DNA of 64,000 nucleotides, from contig MHBH01000036.1 of NCBI GenBank assembly GCA_001804805.1, forward strand, positions 1 to 64,000, given 5' to 3'. A program made the position numbers and the translations under genes. The stretch is from Lentisphaerae bacterium GWF2_49_21. Its GTDB lineage: Bacteria > Verrucomicrobiota > Lentisphaeria > Victivallales > GWF2-50-93. Shown here in pieces: positions 34,151-43,620 of the stretch. The notes beneath the pieces are model-generated. The model had not been told where the DNA came from. It ran no database searches and saw only the letters and a program-made list of their open reading frames with translations. How positions within the stretch are numbered: the first letter of the stretch is position 1; each line of letters opens with the position of its first letter.

Positions 34151-36178
34151 TCAGTTCGACAATGCGTCTTCGATGTCCTTGTCGGTAAGCCTGAAGATCA
34201 GGATGGAATATCCGGCGTATGCATCGGGTTTTTTCTTGTGCAGGTACAGGCAGAGCTTGGCGTACCTGAGATAACTGTAGATTTCGAATTTTTTCTTGAA
34301 CATAAGATATTTCGTCAGTTCCTTCGGATCACTTTTGATGTTCTCAAGGCTGGTACTGTTATTGAAGTAGTCCCTGATCTCAGCAGACAAAGACCTGAAC
34401 AGGCCCTCGTTTATTTCAGAGCTTTTCATCCCGGTCTTTTCCCTGAACGCAGTCTCAAAATACACGAGCTGGAACATGGTAGCGCTGATGCAGTAGATCC
34501 CTGCTTTCATGCCGAAAGGATCGAATGATCCCCGGTCCTGTTCAAAGTAGCAGGGAAGCTTCCTGACGTCTGACAGGTAATAGTTCATGTCAGCTGTTCC
34601 GAAATACGAGACATAGACTGTTTCTCCGGGCTTCTTGTTCCCGTCAAGCCATCCTCTCAGCGTTTTCAGGTCCTGTCCCCAGTCGAGTGAGCTGTCGACC
34701 AGGCACTTGTATCCGTTTTTTGGTCCGCCTCCCAGCTGGTTGAAGTAGGCGAGGTAATGAGGCTGGATCCAGAAAGTTTCAAAGGCATACCAAGCCAGGA
34801 GAATTACCAGGGTGATCTTCAGGAATTTTGAATTCTCCAAGAAGAAATAAATCGCAGAAGCAGAGATTATAAACAACGCCGGATAAACAGGAAGAAGATG
34901 CCTGTGCCCGATGTTCAGACTGCTGGATACTGCGAATATCGCATATACTGCTGAAAAGACAATGAACGGCAGTAGCTGATATAATTTCTCTCTGGGGAAA
35001 TATTGCCTTACATGCGGAAAATATCCGGTGATGGACAACGCGGACAGCAGAAAGATAACTAGAAGTGGAATAGGATTTTTTAAAAGGAATGCGTACGGGA
35101 AGAAATACCAGCAGCCCCCCTTGTCGGTTTCACCGTTGATGAAGGTATATCTAGCCTTGGAATATTTCATGACGAATGCGAATCCGAAAAGATAGGCTTC
35201 CGGGAGGATACTGTGATCTCTGAAAGGTATGAGAACCTTTGTTTCAGGGGCTGACTTGCAGAAGCTCCTGAAGTTGGCGTCAAGCACCTGCCTGTCCTGT
35301 GCATTGTCGTTTGCGAGCATTGAGAACCGGAATCCGTAGGCCGCCCAGATGACAGTGAAGATGACCAGCGCGTTTACGAAAGACACTGAAAGATGCGCCA
35401 GCAGGCGGTGGGACTGTGGAGCAAAAGTTTTTTTCCAGTGGAAAACGCTGCACTCAAGAGGTTCGTTCCTAAAGAGACGTGCAAAAATGAGTATCAGATA
35501 GACAGGAATGATTATTACGGCTGAAAATTTCGAAATGAAGAGGAGGCCAAGGGCGAAAGAGGAGAGTAATATGTTTTTTACAGTTATCTGGTGGAGGACG
35601 TTCCAGATACAGATGACGGAGAGCGTGAAAGCCAGTGCCGTCGCCATGTCCGAAGTGGTGAATCCGGCATGTGCCAGCATTTCCGGATATAGTGAATAAA
35701 GGAAAAGGGAGAACAGGGCGCCTTTTACCCCGAAAATTTTCCTTGTGGAAAAATAGACGGCAAGAGCGGTGATGATGCTCAAGAGGGCGATGAACATCCT
35801 TGAGCAAAGGAGGATTCTGCCGGGAGAATGTTTTGAAGAGAACAAAAGTTCTCTCCCGACGCTCCAGGAATCAGTTTCAACAAGAGGAGTCTTTAAAAGG
35901 TCGGGCATGGTGAGTTTCTGGAAAACGAGAGGCAGTGACGCCCACCTCTGCGGAAAATTGCCATTCTCCGGATTGAGCCTGTAGTCGTTCTGGCACCAGT
36001 AGCTCAAGCCTCCGGAAATGTGAACGGATTCATCGAAAACAGGAGAATTCTGCACTGCTGCTGAAAGAACGAGGAGAAGATGGATCGCCAGCAGCAATAA
36101 AACTGCGCCATATTCCACCGGTCGCCTTTCAAGGTCAGGCAATTTTCCGGCAATCCATAATTTACTTTTGCGTGCCAT
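34151..36178 (-). CDS. GT39-type membrane glycosyltransferase, paralogue B
   Basis: 675 aa, same layout as the gene downstream: first loop SPVFDESVHISGGLSYWCQND, then NIGHRHLLPVYPALFI, and GGPKNGYKCLVDSSLDWGQDLKTLRGWLD. The two are tandem duplicates that have diverged clearly, and even the C-termini agree (KKPDAYAGYSILIFRLTDKDIEDAL against REPDANIGNSILVFKLKDEDVEKAL). It is divergent from the DPM1-like gene, with a 94-bp gap containing a perfect dyad, suggesting shared control of donor synthase and transferase. Confidence 0.78.
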   Translation of the reverse strand: MARKSKLWIAGKLPDLERRPVEYGAVLLLLAIHLLLVLSAAVQNSPVFDESVHISGGLSYWCQNDYRLNPENGNFPQRWASLPLVFQKLTMPDLLKTPLVETDSWSVGRELLFSSKHSPGRILLCSRMFIALLSIITALAVYFSTRKIFGVKGALFSLFLYSLYPEMLAHAGFTTSDMATALAFTLSVICIWNVLHQITVKNILLSSFALGLLFISKFSAVIIIPVYLILIFARLFRNEPLECSVFHWKKTFAPQSHRLLAHLSVSFVNALVIFTVIWAAYGFRFSMLANDNAQDRQVLDANFRSFCKSAPETKVLIPFRDHSILPEAYLFGFAFVMKYSKARYTFINGETDKGGCWYFFPYAFLLKNPIPLLVIFLLSALSITGYFPHVRQYFPREKLYQLLPFIVFSAVYAIFAVSSSLNIGHRHLLPVYPALFIISASAIYFFLENSKFLKITLVILLAWYAFETFWIQPHYLAYFNQLGGGPKNGYKCLVDSSLDWGQDLKTLRGWLDGNKKPGETVYVSYFGTADMNYYLSDVRKLPCYFEQDRGSFDPFGMKAGIYCISATMFQLVYFETAFREKTGMKSSEINEGLFRSLSAEIRDYFNNSTSLENIKSDPKELTKYLMFKKKFEIYSYLRYAKLCLYLHKKKPDAYAGYSILIFRLTDKDIEDALSN

Positions 36179-36208
36179 ATGCTAATTTTCAGAGGTTCCC
36201 ATGTAAAT

Positions 36209-36230
36209 TGAGGCAATTCAAATTGCCTCA
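36209..36230. promoter_or_regulatory. Perfect 10-bp dyad between divergent glycosylation genes
   Basis: TGAGGCAATT-CA-AATTGCCTCA in the 94-bp gap between the GT39 paralogue (minus) and the polyprenyl-phosphate mannose synthase-like gene (plus). Symmetry, length and position fit an operator or a divergent-promoter site; a hairpin role is also possible. Confidence 0.45.
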
Positions 36231-36272
36231 CTATACTATTTTCCTGTCCGAATAATAACCGGAAAAGGTTTT

Positions 36273-36989
36273 ATGTCAATCCTTTGTTCAGTTGTGATAC
36301 CGACATATGACGAGAAAGAGAACATAGCCGTACTTCTTGACAGGCTTGTCAATATCCTGTCCGGAAGGGAGTTCGAGATAATTGTCGCCGACGATAATTC
36401 TCCGGATATGACCTGGAGGGTTGTCGAGGAATATGCCAGGAAGGAACCGAGGGTAAGCTGTCTGCGGAGGATGCAGAACAAGGGACTGAGCCCGAGCATT
36501 GTCGATGCTTTCGATATTGCAAGAGGGGAATATCTCTGTGTAATGGACGGTGATCTCCAGCATGACGAATCATCCCTTCCCAAAATGCTTGACGAGGCCG
36601 GGAAATGTGATCTGGTATCTGGAACCCGTTATGCTTTAGGCGGCGGAATAGAAGGGGGATGGCCTCTGCACAGGAAGATAATGAGCATTGCTGCCACGGC
36701 GATGGCCAGGATTTTCCTTGGTGTTGAGACAAGCGATCCGATGTCGGGTTATTTTGTCGTCAAGGCTTCATCATATAAAAGGATCCGTCCGTACCTGAAT
36801 CCACGGGGTTTCAAGATACTGCTTGAGATAATGTATCTTCTCCAGATCCATCCTGTTAAGGCGGAATTCAGGGAGACAGGCATTTTTTTCCGGAAGAGGA
36901 GGGCGGGGGAGAGCAAGCTTGGAATCGGAGTGATGCTGGACTATTGTCTTTCACTATGGCGGCTTTCCAGGGTGAAAATCGGGAAATAA
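36273..36989 (+). CDS. Polyprenol monophosphomannose synthase-like (DPM1-type) GT2
   Basis: 238-aa GT2 enzyme expected to transfer mannose (or another hexose) from a nucleotide sugar to polyprenyl phosphate. Motifs: SVVIPTYDEKENI, VADDNSPDMT, RMQNKGLSPSIVDAFDIA, VMDGDLQHDES, VSGTRYALGGGIEGWPL-like GGGIEGGWPLHR, SDPMSGYFVV and FRKRRAGESKLG. These match DPM1/bacterial Ppm1. It has no C-terminal membrane domain, so it is a single-domain peripheral type. It lies between GT39 and TMTC-like genes that need exactly such a donor. Mannose specificity is inference. Confidence 0.82.
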   Translation: MSILCSVVIPTYDEKENIAVLLDRLVNILSGREFEIIVADDNSPDMTWRVVEEYARKEPRVSCLRRMQNKGLSPSIVDAFDIARGEYLCVMDGDLQHDESSLPKMLDEAGKCDLVSGTRYALGGGIEGGWPLHRKIMSIAATAMARIFLGVETSDPMSGYFVVKASSYKRIRPYLNPRGFKILLEIMYLLQIHPVKAEFRETGIFFRKRRAGESKLGIGVMLDYCLSLWRLSRVKIGK

Positions 36990-37009
36990 AAGAGGCAAAG
37001 GCTGACAAG

Positions 37010-38716
37010 ATGAAAGAATATTTCGACAGGCTGCTTAAGAACAAATATGCCATGTATATTCTGCTTTTCATGGCAGCGGTTGTTCCCTATGTCAGCTCCT
37101 TGAACGGGGAATTTGTCTTTGACGACATCCCATTGCTTCTCGCCGATCCTTTCTATCAGACAGACCATTCCTTCACCGACTGCTGGAAACGCGATTACTG
37201 GATGGAAACGATGGCGCAGGGTCTTTACAGGCCTCTGACCACGTTCTCATACTGGCTCAACTTCAAGATCAGCGGACTTTATTCACCAAGCTTCAGGACG
37301 GTAAATCTCCTTCTGCATTTGATTACTGTATTTGTAGTTTTCAGCCTGGCATTGAGGTTGAAAGTTGGAAGAGCGGCGGCATTGGCGTGTGCTGTTATTT
37401 TTGCAGTTCATCCAATCCATACTGAAGCGGTGATCCCCTCTTTTGGCAGAGGAGAGGTGCTTTGCGGATTATTCGTCTTCCTCGGTCTCCTGTTCCACAT
37501 CATGTCCGGGAAAAAGCCTTTCTTGTCCATTTTTACGGCCTTATGCTTCATCCTGGCGTGCTGGTCGAAGGAACATGGGATCGCCCTTCTTCCTCTCTGC
37601 ATCCTTTATGACATATATGCCGGTCGTCTGAAGATGGAGAAGAAATCGATCCTATGCCAGTCTAAATTCTATGGTCTGTATGTAGCTGCGGCACTTGTCG
37701 TGGCTTTTACGAGATACGAGGCGATGGGCTCGATCCTTCCGGCGATGACACGATTTGATCCGTATATCGACAATCCGCTGGCGCTCTGCTCGTATCCTGT
37801 GAGACTGCTCAGCGCGATAAACTTGCAGGGATTTGCGCTTCTGCTCTTTGTCTGGCCGAAGACGCTTTCGCATGATTATTCCTATGCCCAGCTTCTCCCT
37901 CTGGATTCTGCGGCAGATCCGGTTGGAATAATTGGCGCACTCCTTGTCATTGCCATTCCTTTCATCCTGTCATATTTCTTCCCGAAACTCAAAAACAAGA
38001 TCATTTTCTTCTCGCTCGCATATCTCGTCTGCATTCTTCCAGCAGCGAACATCATCACCCCGACAGGAACAATATTCGCAGAAAGGCTTTATTATATTCC
38101 GAGCATCTGGCTGTGCATGATGCTGTCCTGCCTCCTCTTTCGGATTTCATGGAAGATGGATAAGAACATACTTGTCATTCTGCTTTTGGCTGTTGTTATC
38201 GCCTTATCCTGCAGGACGTATGTGCGGTCCATCGACTGGCAAGACCAGCTTCGAATCTCCCTTTCCGGAGTCAAAACCTCCCCGAAGAGTGCAAAGACCT
38301 GGAACAATCTTGCCGTCCAGCTGGCACAGCAAAAGAAGTTTGAAGAGGCGATTTCAGCCTGTGGCATGGCCATCAAAATCTATCCATTGCTGAAAACAAC
38401 CTATCTGAACAGGGCCGTCTACAACATTGAGATCGGCAACAGCAGGCCGGCGGAACAGGATTTCAGCTTCAAGGAGGCGGAGAAGGATCTTCGCAAGTAC
38501 ATCGAACTGGGAACAATGAATCCAATGGTATATAATAAGCTTGGCGCCGTCCTGGCGAATCTTGGCAGGGAGGAGGAAGCCATGAAATACTGGAAAATCT
38601 CCCTGAATCTCGACGGTGCCCAGACGATGATTAAAAGGGCGGTATCGGATCTCCAGAAGGAAATAGACGCTAAAAACTCAAATTCGAAATTCGAAATTCG
38701 AAATCCGAAACAATGA
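37010..38716 (+). CDS. TMTC-like GT-C membrane protein with TPRs, paralogue 1
   Basis: About 568 aa. The first loop reads GEFVFDDIPLLLADPF, then RDYWMETMAQGLYRPLTTFSYWLNF, the TMTC signature (FVFDD, DFW, YRPL, followed by NLLLHL). Other marks are HPIHTEAVIPSFGRGEVL and CWSKEHGIALLPLC. Three TPR-like units follow the last membrane segment. The ATG at 37010 has AGAGG upstream; the track start at 36944 overlaps the previous gene. The last 13 codons (NSNSKFEIRNPKQ) come from a repeat element, which also supplies the stop codon. Confidence 0.8.
   Translation: MKEYFDRLLKNKYAMYILLFMAAVVPYVSSLNGEFVFDDIPLLLADPFYQTDHSFTDCWKRDYWMETMAQGLYRPLTTFSYWLNFKISGLYSPSFRTVNLLLHLITVFVVFSLALRLKVGRAAALACAVIFAVHPIHTEAVIPSFGRGEVLCGLFVFLGLLFHIMSGKKPFLSIFTALCFILACWSKEHGIALLPLCILYDIYAGRLKMEKKSILCQSKFYGLYVAAALVVAFTRYEAMGSILPAMTRFDPYIDNPLALCSYPVRLLSAINLQGFALLLFVWPKTLSHDYSYAQLLPLDSAADPVGIIGALLVIAIPFILSYFFPKLKNKIIFFSLAYLVCILPAANIITPTGTIFAERLYYIPSIWLCMMLSCLLFRISWKMDKNILVILLLAVVIALSCRTYVRSIDWQDQLRISLSGVKTSPKSAKTWNNLAVQLAQQKKFEEAISACGMAIKIYPLLKTTYLNRAVYNIEIGNSRPAEQDFSFKEAEKDLRKYIELGTMNPMVYNKLGAVLANLGREEEAMKYWKISLNLDGAQTMIKRAVSDLQKEIDAKNSNSKFEIRNPKQ
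38676..38714. repeat. ATTCGAAATTCGAAATCC repeat spanning a gene junction
   Basis: Tandem AATTCGAAATTCGAAAT words ending TCGAAATCCGAAACAAT, a 17-mer found again exactly at 63537-63553. It encodes the C-terminal tail of the upstream TMTC-like protein and provides the overlapping stop/start (ATGA) of the next gene. Confidence 0.75.
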
Positions 38717-40401
38717 AATTGTCATGCAATAATCCCCGGCTGTTGAAGAAAGCATTTCCCTATGCGGTCGTATTCTGCATCCTTGCAGCTGTCATCCCTT
38801 ATTTCTATTCCCTGCGGGGGGAATTTGTCTTCGACGACCTGCCGCTTATAAAGAATGATCCGTTCTATGTGCAGGAGACAAATCCTCTCAAGTGCTGGAA
38901 CCGCGATTTCTGGATGGAAAACAAGAAGCAGGGGCTCTATCGTCCATTCACGCTTTTCACTTTCTGGCTGGATGCCAGGATAAAGAATGACAATGGCAGA
39001 TTGATCTCTCCCATTTTCAGGGCTACGAACCTTTTCATCCACATCATCGTGACGCTTCTTGTCCTCAAGCTCGCATTGCGGCTCAAATTCGGGCACTGGG
39101 CTGCGATATTCGCAGCTGCGCTCTTTGCAGTGCATCCGGTACATACCGAAGCCGTCATCCCGGCCTATGGGAGAGGAGAGCTTCTCTGTGCCTTTTTCAT
39201 GCTGCTGGCGCTGATATTTCATACTTATGTCGACAGTAACAGGCTGGCTTTCCTCTTCGCAGGAGCAAGCTTTCTTTTCGCATGCTGGTCGAAGGAGCAC
39301 GGTGTGGCGATTCTTCCTCTTTGCTTCCTGTTGGATTTGTATCTTAAAAGGCCGTCCAGCCTCCAGCAGTTCAGGGATTTCATGAAAAAAAGGATGGCTG
39401 TCTATCTTTTCTATCTGGCGGTCGTCGGAGTGTTTTTCGCGTCGAGATATTTTGCCACCGGTACGCTTTTGCCTACGAAGGACTTCTTTGATCCGGCAAT
39501 CGACAATCCCATCGCCCTATGTAATTTCCCGTTGAACTTTATAAGCGCGCTGAAGGTCCAGGGGCTCGCGCTTTCAAAGTTCTTCTGGCCTGCAGTGCTT
39601 TCACACGATTATTCATATGCCCAGCTTCTTCCGTCCACATCCGTTTTCGATCCGAAGGCGTGGCTGCCTGTAATCCTTTTCCTTGGAATTCCGGTCCTGG
39701 CATGTTTCCTATTCAGGAATTTCAAATACAAGATGATGCTTCTTGTGACTGCCTACGTCATCTGCATACTGCCATCGGGCAATTTTATAGTTATGACAGG
39801 AACTATTTTTGGTGAGAGGCTCCAGTACATACCGAGTATTTTGCTCTGCTTCTTTGTGGCGCTCATCATGAAAGAACTTTTTGAGAAGTTGAACTTCAAG
39901 ATAATCATCACGCTGATGCTGGCCATTGTATCCGCCATGGCGGCGAGGACTTATGTGAGGGGCGAGGACTGGAATTCCCTGATGAGCATCGCACTTGCAG
40001 GAGTCAGGACAGCCCCCATGAGCATCAAGACCTGGAACAATCTTGCCGTCCAGCTGGCCCAGAACAACCAGATGAAGGAAGCCATTATAGCCTGCGATAG
40101 GGCGATTTCCATTTATCCCAGATATGTAACAGCCCACGCCCAGAGGGGGATTTACAATTCGTTTCTTGGAAATTTCCAGCAGGCTGAGCAGGATCTCAGG
40201 ATGGCGATATCCCTTCATACCAACCATTTCATGGCGAATTATACGCTTACCGCTCTTCTTGCGGAACAGGGAAGGATTGAAGAGGCTCGGGAGATCATGG
40301 AGAACCTCCTGAAGGTCTATCCCGATGAGCAAGCACTGAAGGCCTCATATTTGAAGCTGCTCGGCGATATTGAGAAAAAAAGGCTGGAAAAGGGAAAATA
40401 G
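38713..40401 (+). CDS. TMTC-like GT-C membrane protein with TPRs, paralogue 2
   Basis: 562 aa, tandem paralogue of the gene before it: GEFVFDDLPLIKNDPF, RDFWMENKKQGLYRPFTLFTFWLDA, HPVHTEAVIPAYGRGELL, CWSKEHGVAILPLC and the identical KTWNNLAVQLAQ opening the TPR part (three units, followed by LRMAISLH and IMENLLKVYP). The start overlaps the preceding stop as ATGA, inside a repeat. Long shared blocks show a gene duplication; differences in the first loop may reflect different acceptors. O-mannosyl transfer is inferred from the family. Confidence 0.8.
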   Translation: MKLSCNNPRLLKKAFPYAVVFCILAAVIPYFYSLRGEFVFDDLPLIKNDPFYVQETNPLKCWNRDFWMENKKQGLYRPFTLFTFWLDARIKNDNGRLISPIFRATNLFIHIIVTLLVLKLALRLKFGHWAAIFAAALFAVHPVHTEAVIPAYGRGELLCAFFMLLALIFHTYVDSNRLAFLFAGASFLFACWSKEHGVAILPLCFLLDLYLKRPSSLQQFRDFMKKRMAVYLFYLAVVGVFFASRYFATGTLLPTKDFFDPAIDNPIALCNFPLNFISALKVQGLALSKFFWPAVLSHDYSYAQLLPSTSVFDPKAWLPVILFLGIPVLACFLFRNFKYKMMLLVTAYVICILPSGNFIVMTGTIFGERLQYIPSILLCFFVALIMKELFEKLNFKIIITLMLAIVSAMAARTYVRGEDWNSLMSIALAGVRTAPMSIKTWNNLAVQLAQNNQMKEAIIACDRAISIYPRYVTAHAQRGIYNSFLGNFQQAEQDLRMAISLHTNHFMANYTLTALLAEQGRIEEAREIMENLLKVYPDEQALKASYLKLLGDIEKKRLEKGK

Positions 40402-40491
40402 AGGTTCACTGGATTGAAAAATATTGAATTTGAATTATTATTCCGTTCCTGAAAATGCTTCCATCTAACCGCATGAAGGGCTTTTATAATC

Positions 40492-41130
40492 ATGTCGAAG
40501 AAGAATAACGATGAAAAGGAAAACAAACCGGCTGGAACGGATGAGCCGGCTGGAACTGATTTTACATCACGACCGCCCGAAAACAAGGCGTCCGGGAGCG
40601 GAGATAATCCTGCTGAACCGGAGATTTCCGCTGAAGACAGGCTCAGGCAGCGCATCGCCGAGCTTGAACTTGAACTTGTGGGCGCCAAGGATAAGCTTCT
40701 CAGAGCCCATGCGGACTTTGAAAATTTCCGCAAGAGGAATTTCAAGGATATGAATGAGCTGAGGACATTTGTCAAGACAGATACAATTGCCCCTATGCTG
40801 AATGTTTTCGACCATTTCAAGCTTGCACTTGATGCAGCTGAGAAGAAGCCGGATTTCAAAGTCCTCAATGAGGGGATGAAGCTGATCCTGGCAGAATTCC
40901 AGAAGGCCATGGATGAGCTTGGCATCGACATCATAAATGTTCCCGAAAACCAGGTTTTCGATCCCAATCTTCATGATGCTGCAGGAAATGAGGCTTCAGA
41001 TAAAATTGAAGAGGGCAAGGTGATCAGGCAGTGGAGACAGGGATATAAGATGGGAGATCGGGTTCTGCGGCCGGCCTCGGTGGTCGTGAGCAGCGGTCCG
41101 GCAAAACAGGATAAAACCGCTGAAAAATAA
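40492..41130 (+). CDS. grpE: Nucleotide exchange factor GrpE
   Basis: 212 aa co-chaperone that releases ADP from DnaK. It has a disordered, charged N-terminus (about 1-45), a long coiled coil (about 47-110, RIAELELELVGAKDKLLRAHADFENFRKR) and a C-terminal beta domain ending VIRQWRQGYKMGDRVLRPASVVVSSG, the GrpE signature. It is followed after 28 nt by dnaJ. No dnaK is in the window, and no CIRCE element was seen upstream, so regulation by HrcA is not supported here. Confidence 0.95.
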   Translation: MSKKNNDEKENKPAGTDEPAGTDFTSRPPENKASGSGDNPAEPEISAEDRLRQRIAELELELVGAKDKLLRAHADFENFRKRNFKDMNELRTFVKTDTIAPMLNVFDHFKLALDAAEKKPDFKVLNEGMKLILAEFQKAMDELGIDIINVPENQVFDPNLHDAAGNEASDKIEEGKVIRQWRQGYKMGDRVLRPASVVVSSGPAKQDKTAEK

Positions 41131-41158
41131 ACTGAAAAGAACTAAATATCTGTGATTT

Positions 41159-42349
41159 ATGTCAAGTAAACAGGATTTCTATGAAACTCTAGGTGTCTCA
41201 AAGACGGCAAGTCCGGAAGAGATAAAGAAGGCATACCGCAAACTAGCCATCAAATATCATCCCGACAAGAATTCCGGCAACAAGGAAGCCGAGGAGAAAT
41301 TCAAAGATATCTCCCATGCCTATGAGATATTGAGCGACGAAAATAAGAAGGCCCAGTATGATCAGCTCGGACATGACGCCTTCACTTCACGCGGTTCGTC
41401 AGGTCCCGGAAGCTACGGGGGCTTCGAGTTCCATGATCCCTATGACATTTTCAGCCAGTTCTTCGGCGGTGGAATGGGCGGCGGTGGTGGCGGCGGAGGA
41501 TCTTCGATCTTCGAGGAGCTTTTCACAGGAGGTGGACGCAGGTCCTCAACTGGTGCGAGAGACGGTTCTGATCTCCGCTTTGACATTGAGATTGATTTCG
41601 AGGAGGCGGTCTATGGCGCCGACAAGAAGATCAAGATTCCCAGACTTGAAACCTGTGATGCCTGCAACGGCAGCGGTTGCGAGCCGGGCACCGGGAAATC
41701 CACATGTTCAAAATGCCGTGGCACTGGCAACATCTCAATGTCCCAGGGCTTCTTCAGCATCAGGCAGACATGCCCGAACTGCCATGGCGCCGGACAGGTC
41801 ATCCAGAATCCATGCCACAAATGCGGAAGCGAAGGCAGGATGAGGGTTGAAAAGACTTTGAAAATACATATTCCGCCAGGTGTCGACACCGGTTCGAGGC
41901 TTAGAGTTTCCGGCGAAGGCGAGAGCGGAGTCCGCGGTGGCCAGACAGGGGACCTGTATGTTGTCGTCCATGTCCGTGCACATGAGATTTTCCAGCGTGA
42001 CGGGCTCGATATAATCTGTGAGCTTCCAATAGATTTTGTGACTGCTTCGCTCGGAGGACTTGTCGAAGTCCCGACAATCACCGGCAAGACCAGGCTTAAG
42101 ATTCCGGAAGGGACCCAGAACGGAACCATTCTCAGGCTTAAGGGAAAGGGAATGCCTTCATTGCGTGGAGGACAGCGCGGAGACCAGCACATCAAGGTCT
42201 TTGTGGAAGTTCCGACGAATCTCACCCATGAACAGAAGGATCTGCTCACCAAGTTCAAGGACATCCAGGCAAACTCCAAGAATCATCCGCTTATTGACAC
42301 CTTCTTCAGCAAGGCCAAACGTTTCTTCACCGGTGGAGATGAGAGCTGA
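41159..42349 (+). CDS. dnaJ: Chaperone protein DnaJ
   Basis: 396-aa type I DnaJ. J domain at 1-70 with the HPD motif (KYHPDKNSG), Gly/Phe-rich linker (about 75-125, including a long glycine run), and four CxxCxGxG-type zinc repeats: [24 protein letters not shown] and [10 protein letters not shown]-terminal substrate-binding domain follows. The start after ATCTGTGATTT has no clear Shine-Dalgarno, so it may be coupled to grpE, 28 nt upstream. It recruits DnaK, whose gene must lie elsewhere. Confidence 0.97.
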   Translation: MSSKQDFYETLGVSKTASPEEIKKAYRKLAIKYHPDKNSGNKEAEEKFKDISHAYEILSDENKKAQYDQLGHDAFTSRGSSGPGSYGGFEFHDPYDIFSQFFGGGMGGGGGGGGSSIFEELFTGGGRRSSTGARDGSDLRFDIEIDFEEAVYGADKKIKIPRLETCDACNGSGCEPGTGKSTCSKCRGTGNISMSQGFFSIRQTCPNCHGAGQVIQNPCHKCGSEGRMRVEKTLKIHIPPGVDTGSRLRVSGEGESGVRGGQTGDLYVVVHVRAHEIFQRDGLDIICELPIDFVTASLGGLVEVPTITGKTRLKIPEGTQNGTILRLKGKGMPSLRGGQRGDQHIKVFVEVPTNLTHEQKDLLTKFKDIQANSKNHPLIDTFFSKAKRFFTGGDES

Positions 42350-42356
42350 GGAACAG

Positions 42357-42405
42357 CCGAACATTCGAATATCGAACAGACGAATTACGAATTTCGAATA
42401 TAACA
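42357..42405. repeat. ATTCGAATATCGAA-type word tract
   Basis: Words of the ACATTCGAATATCGAA and GAATTACGAATTTCGAAT type directly after dnaJ. Same composition as the tracts at 38676 and 63517, but without the exact 17-mer. Confidence 0.5.
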
Positions 42406-42445
42406 ACCCTCATGGACTTCACTGCAAATATACTCTCAATGCATT

Positions 42446-42482
42446 AATTCGTTAGTAGTTAATGCCGTAAGGCATGTTCTTG
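42446..42482 (+). repeat. TCGTAGTT-hairpin-TGTTCTT element, single copy
   Basis: AATTCGTTAGTAGTTAA, hairpin TGCC-GTAA-GGCA, then TGTTCTTGT. The same frame with different hairpin bases occurs four more times (43621-43665, 43675-43710, 59994-60033, 60042-60079). The base changes keep the stem paired. Confidence 0.7.
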
Positions 42483-42505
42483 TATTTTGGATAATAAGAA
42501 CGTGG

Positions 42506-42524
42506 TACAGGCGTCCCGCCTGTA
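42506..42524. terminator. TACAGGCG hairpin between convergent genes
   Basis: TACAGGCG-TCC-CGCCTGTA, a perfect 8-bp stem between dnaJ (plus) and the oxidoreductase gene (minus), flanked by AATAA/TTATT. It could serve as a bidirectional terminator or be another intergenic palindrome. Confidence 0.5.
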
Positions 42525-42548
42525 ATTATTCTTCCATTAAGAGACAAG

Positions 42549-43577
42549 CTATTTTGTCTTGACCCCGGTCGCCTTTGCCACTGCAGCGTAATTGGTGGTC
42601 GTCGGCTTTAGCGGTAGCTCAATCGTCTGACGCTTCAATGCCGACTCATACCAGGCAAAAATCACTTCAGTGGTACGCAAGGCGCGCCTGACAGATATCT
42701 CTGGTTCCTTGCCTTTGCCCAGTCCATCCGTGATGTCCTTTATCATTGCCTGCATGTTCTCGTTCTTTGCATCGTGGAGGCTTCCCTTCACCTTCACCAC
42801 CTGCCATGTTGACTTGCCCTTACCCTTGATGCGCAGATGTGGTTCCGCCTCCAGAATCTCAATGTCGCCTTTCGTTCCGTGCAGGCGGAATCCAAGGTTC
42901 ATTTCCTTCTGGTCGCCGGATTGGATCACCGCTGTCACTCCATTTGCAAAGGTAAGCCAGCCGATCGCCAGCTGTTCGAACGGAATTCCAAACCACGAAC
43001 CGCCTTCCCGGGCATCGATCTGACCCAGGATGCGTGTCGCCGGCACCTCACCGTTCAGCTTGAAGGTCATATCGACCACATGCGTCCCCCAGTCGAGGAT
43101 GTTCTTCGGATTAAAGGCCTCGATGCGCAGAAGCTTGCCGATTCCGCCTTTTTTCACCAGTTCGCGGGCCTTCCGGAAGACAGGAAGCTTCCGGCGCTGA
43201 TGATTGAATGTGAGCTGGCTCCCGGCCTTTTCTGCGGCCTTGGCCATCGACAGTGCGTCCTTCCAGCATGGCGCCATCGGTTTCTCGCAATGGATCGCAC
43301 GGACTTTCGCCTTGGCGCAATATTTTACGACTTTCTCATGGAGTCCCGTCCAGAGGCAGATACTGACAATGTCCGGCTTGATCTTGCGGAGCATCTTTTT
43401 GTAGTCGGTGAAAGTTTCCGCATTGGTGAACCCGTGCTTCTCGGAAAATGCCTTGATGGCTTCTGCCTTGACATCAGTTAACGCGACAACATTGCACTGT
43501 TTATTCAGCTTATATCCTTCCGCATGAATACTGGCAATTCGCCCGCACCCTATGAACGCAACACGATATATTTTCAT
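42549..43577 (-). CDS. Gfo/Idh/MocA family oxidoreductase
   Basis: 342-aa NAD(P)-dependent sugar/inositol dehydrogenase-type protein. The N-terminal Rossmann fold has GCGRIASIHAEGY (about 10-22), the conserved CEKPMAPCW (EKP motif, about residue 97), and a C-terminal alpha/beta substrate domain (IEAFNPKNILDWGTHVVDMTFKL; the Asp-x-x-x-His of the family shows as DWGTHVVD). It is downstream of a sugar isomerase-like gene on the same strand, a common pairing in sugar catabolism. The sugar is unknown. Confidence 0.88.
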   Translation of the reverse strand: MKIYRVAFIGCGRIASIHAEGYKLNKQCNVVALTDVKAEAIKAFSEKHGFTNAETFTDYKKMLRKIKPDIVSICLWTGLHEKVVKYCAKAKVRAIHCEKPMAPCWKDALSMAKAAEKAGSQLTFNHQRRKLPVFRKARELVKKGGIGKLLRIEAFNPKNILDWGTHVVDMTFKLNGEVPATRILGQIDAREGGSWFGIPFEQLAIGWLTFANGVTAVIQSGDQKEMNLGFRLHGTKGDIEILEAEPHLRIKGKGKSTWQVVKVKGSLHDAKNENMQAMIKDITDGLGKGKEPEISVRRALRTTEVIFAWYESALKRQTIELPLKPTTTNYAAVAKATGVKTK

Positions 43578-43620
43578 GGAAATCCTTCAAGTAAACCATT
43601 ATATTAAGTCACGGCCAAAA

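Noticed and set aside
40402-40491. CIRCE/HrcA operator before grpE
   Set aside because: No TTAGCACTC-N9-GAGTGCTAA or close variant was found in the 90-bp gap.
42837-43481. 214-aa plus-strand ORF opposite the oxidoreductase gene
   Set aside because: Antisense shadow of a clear Gfo/Idh/MocA gene.
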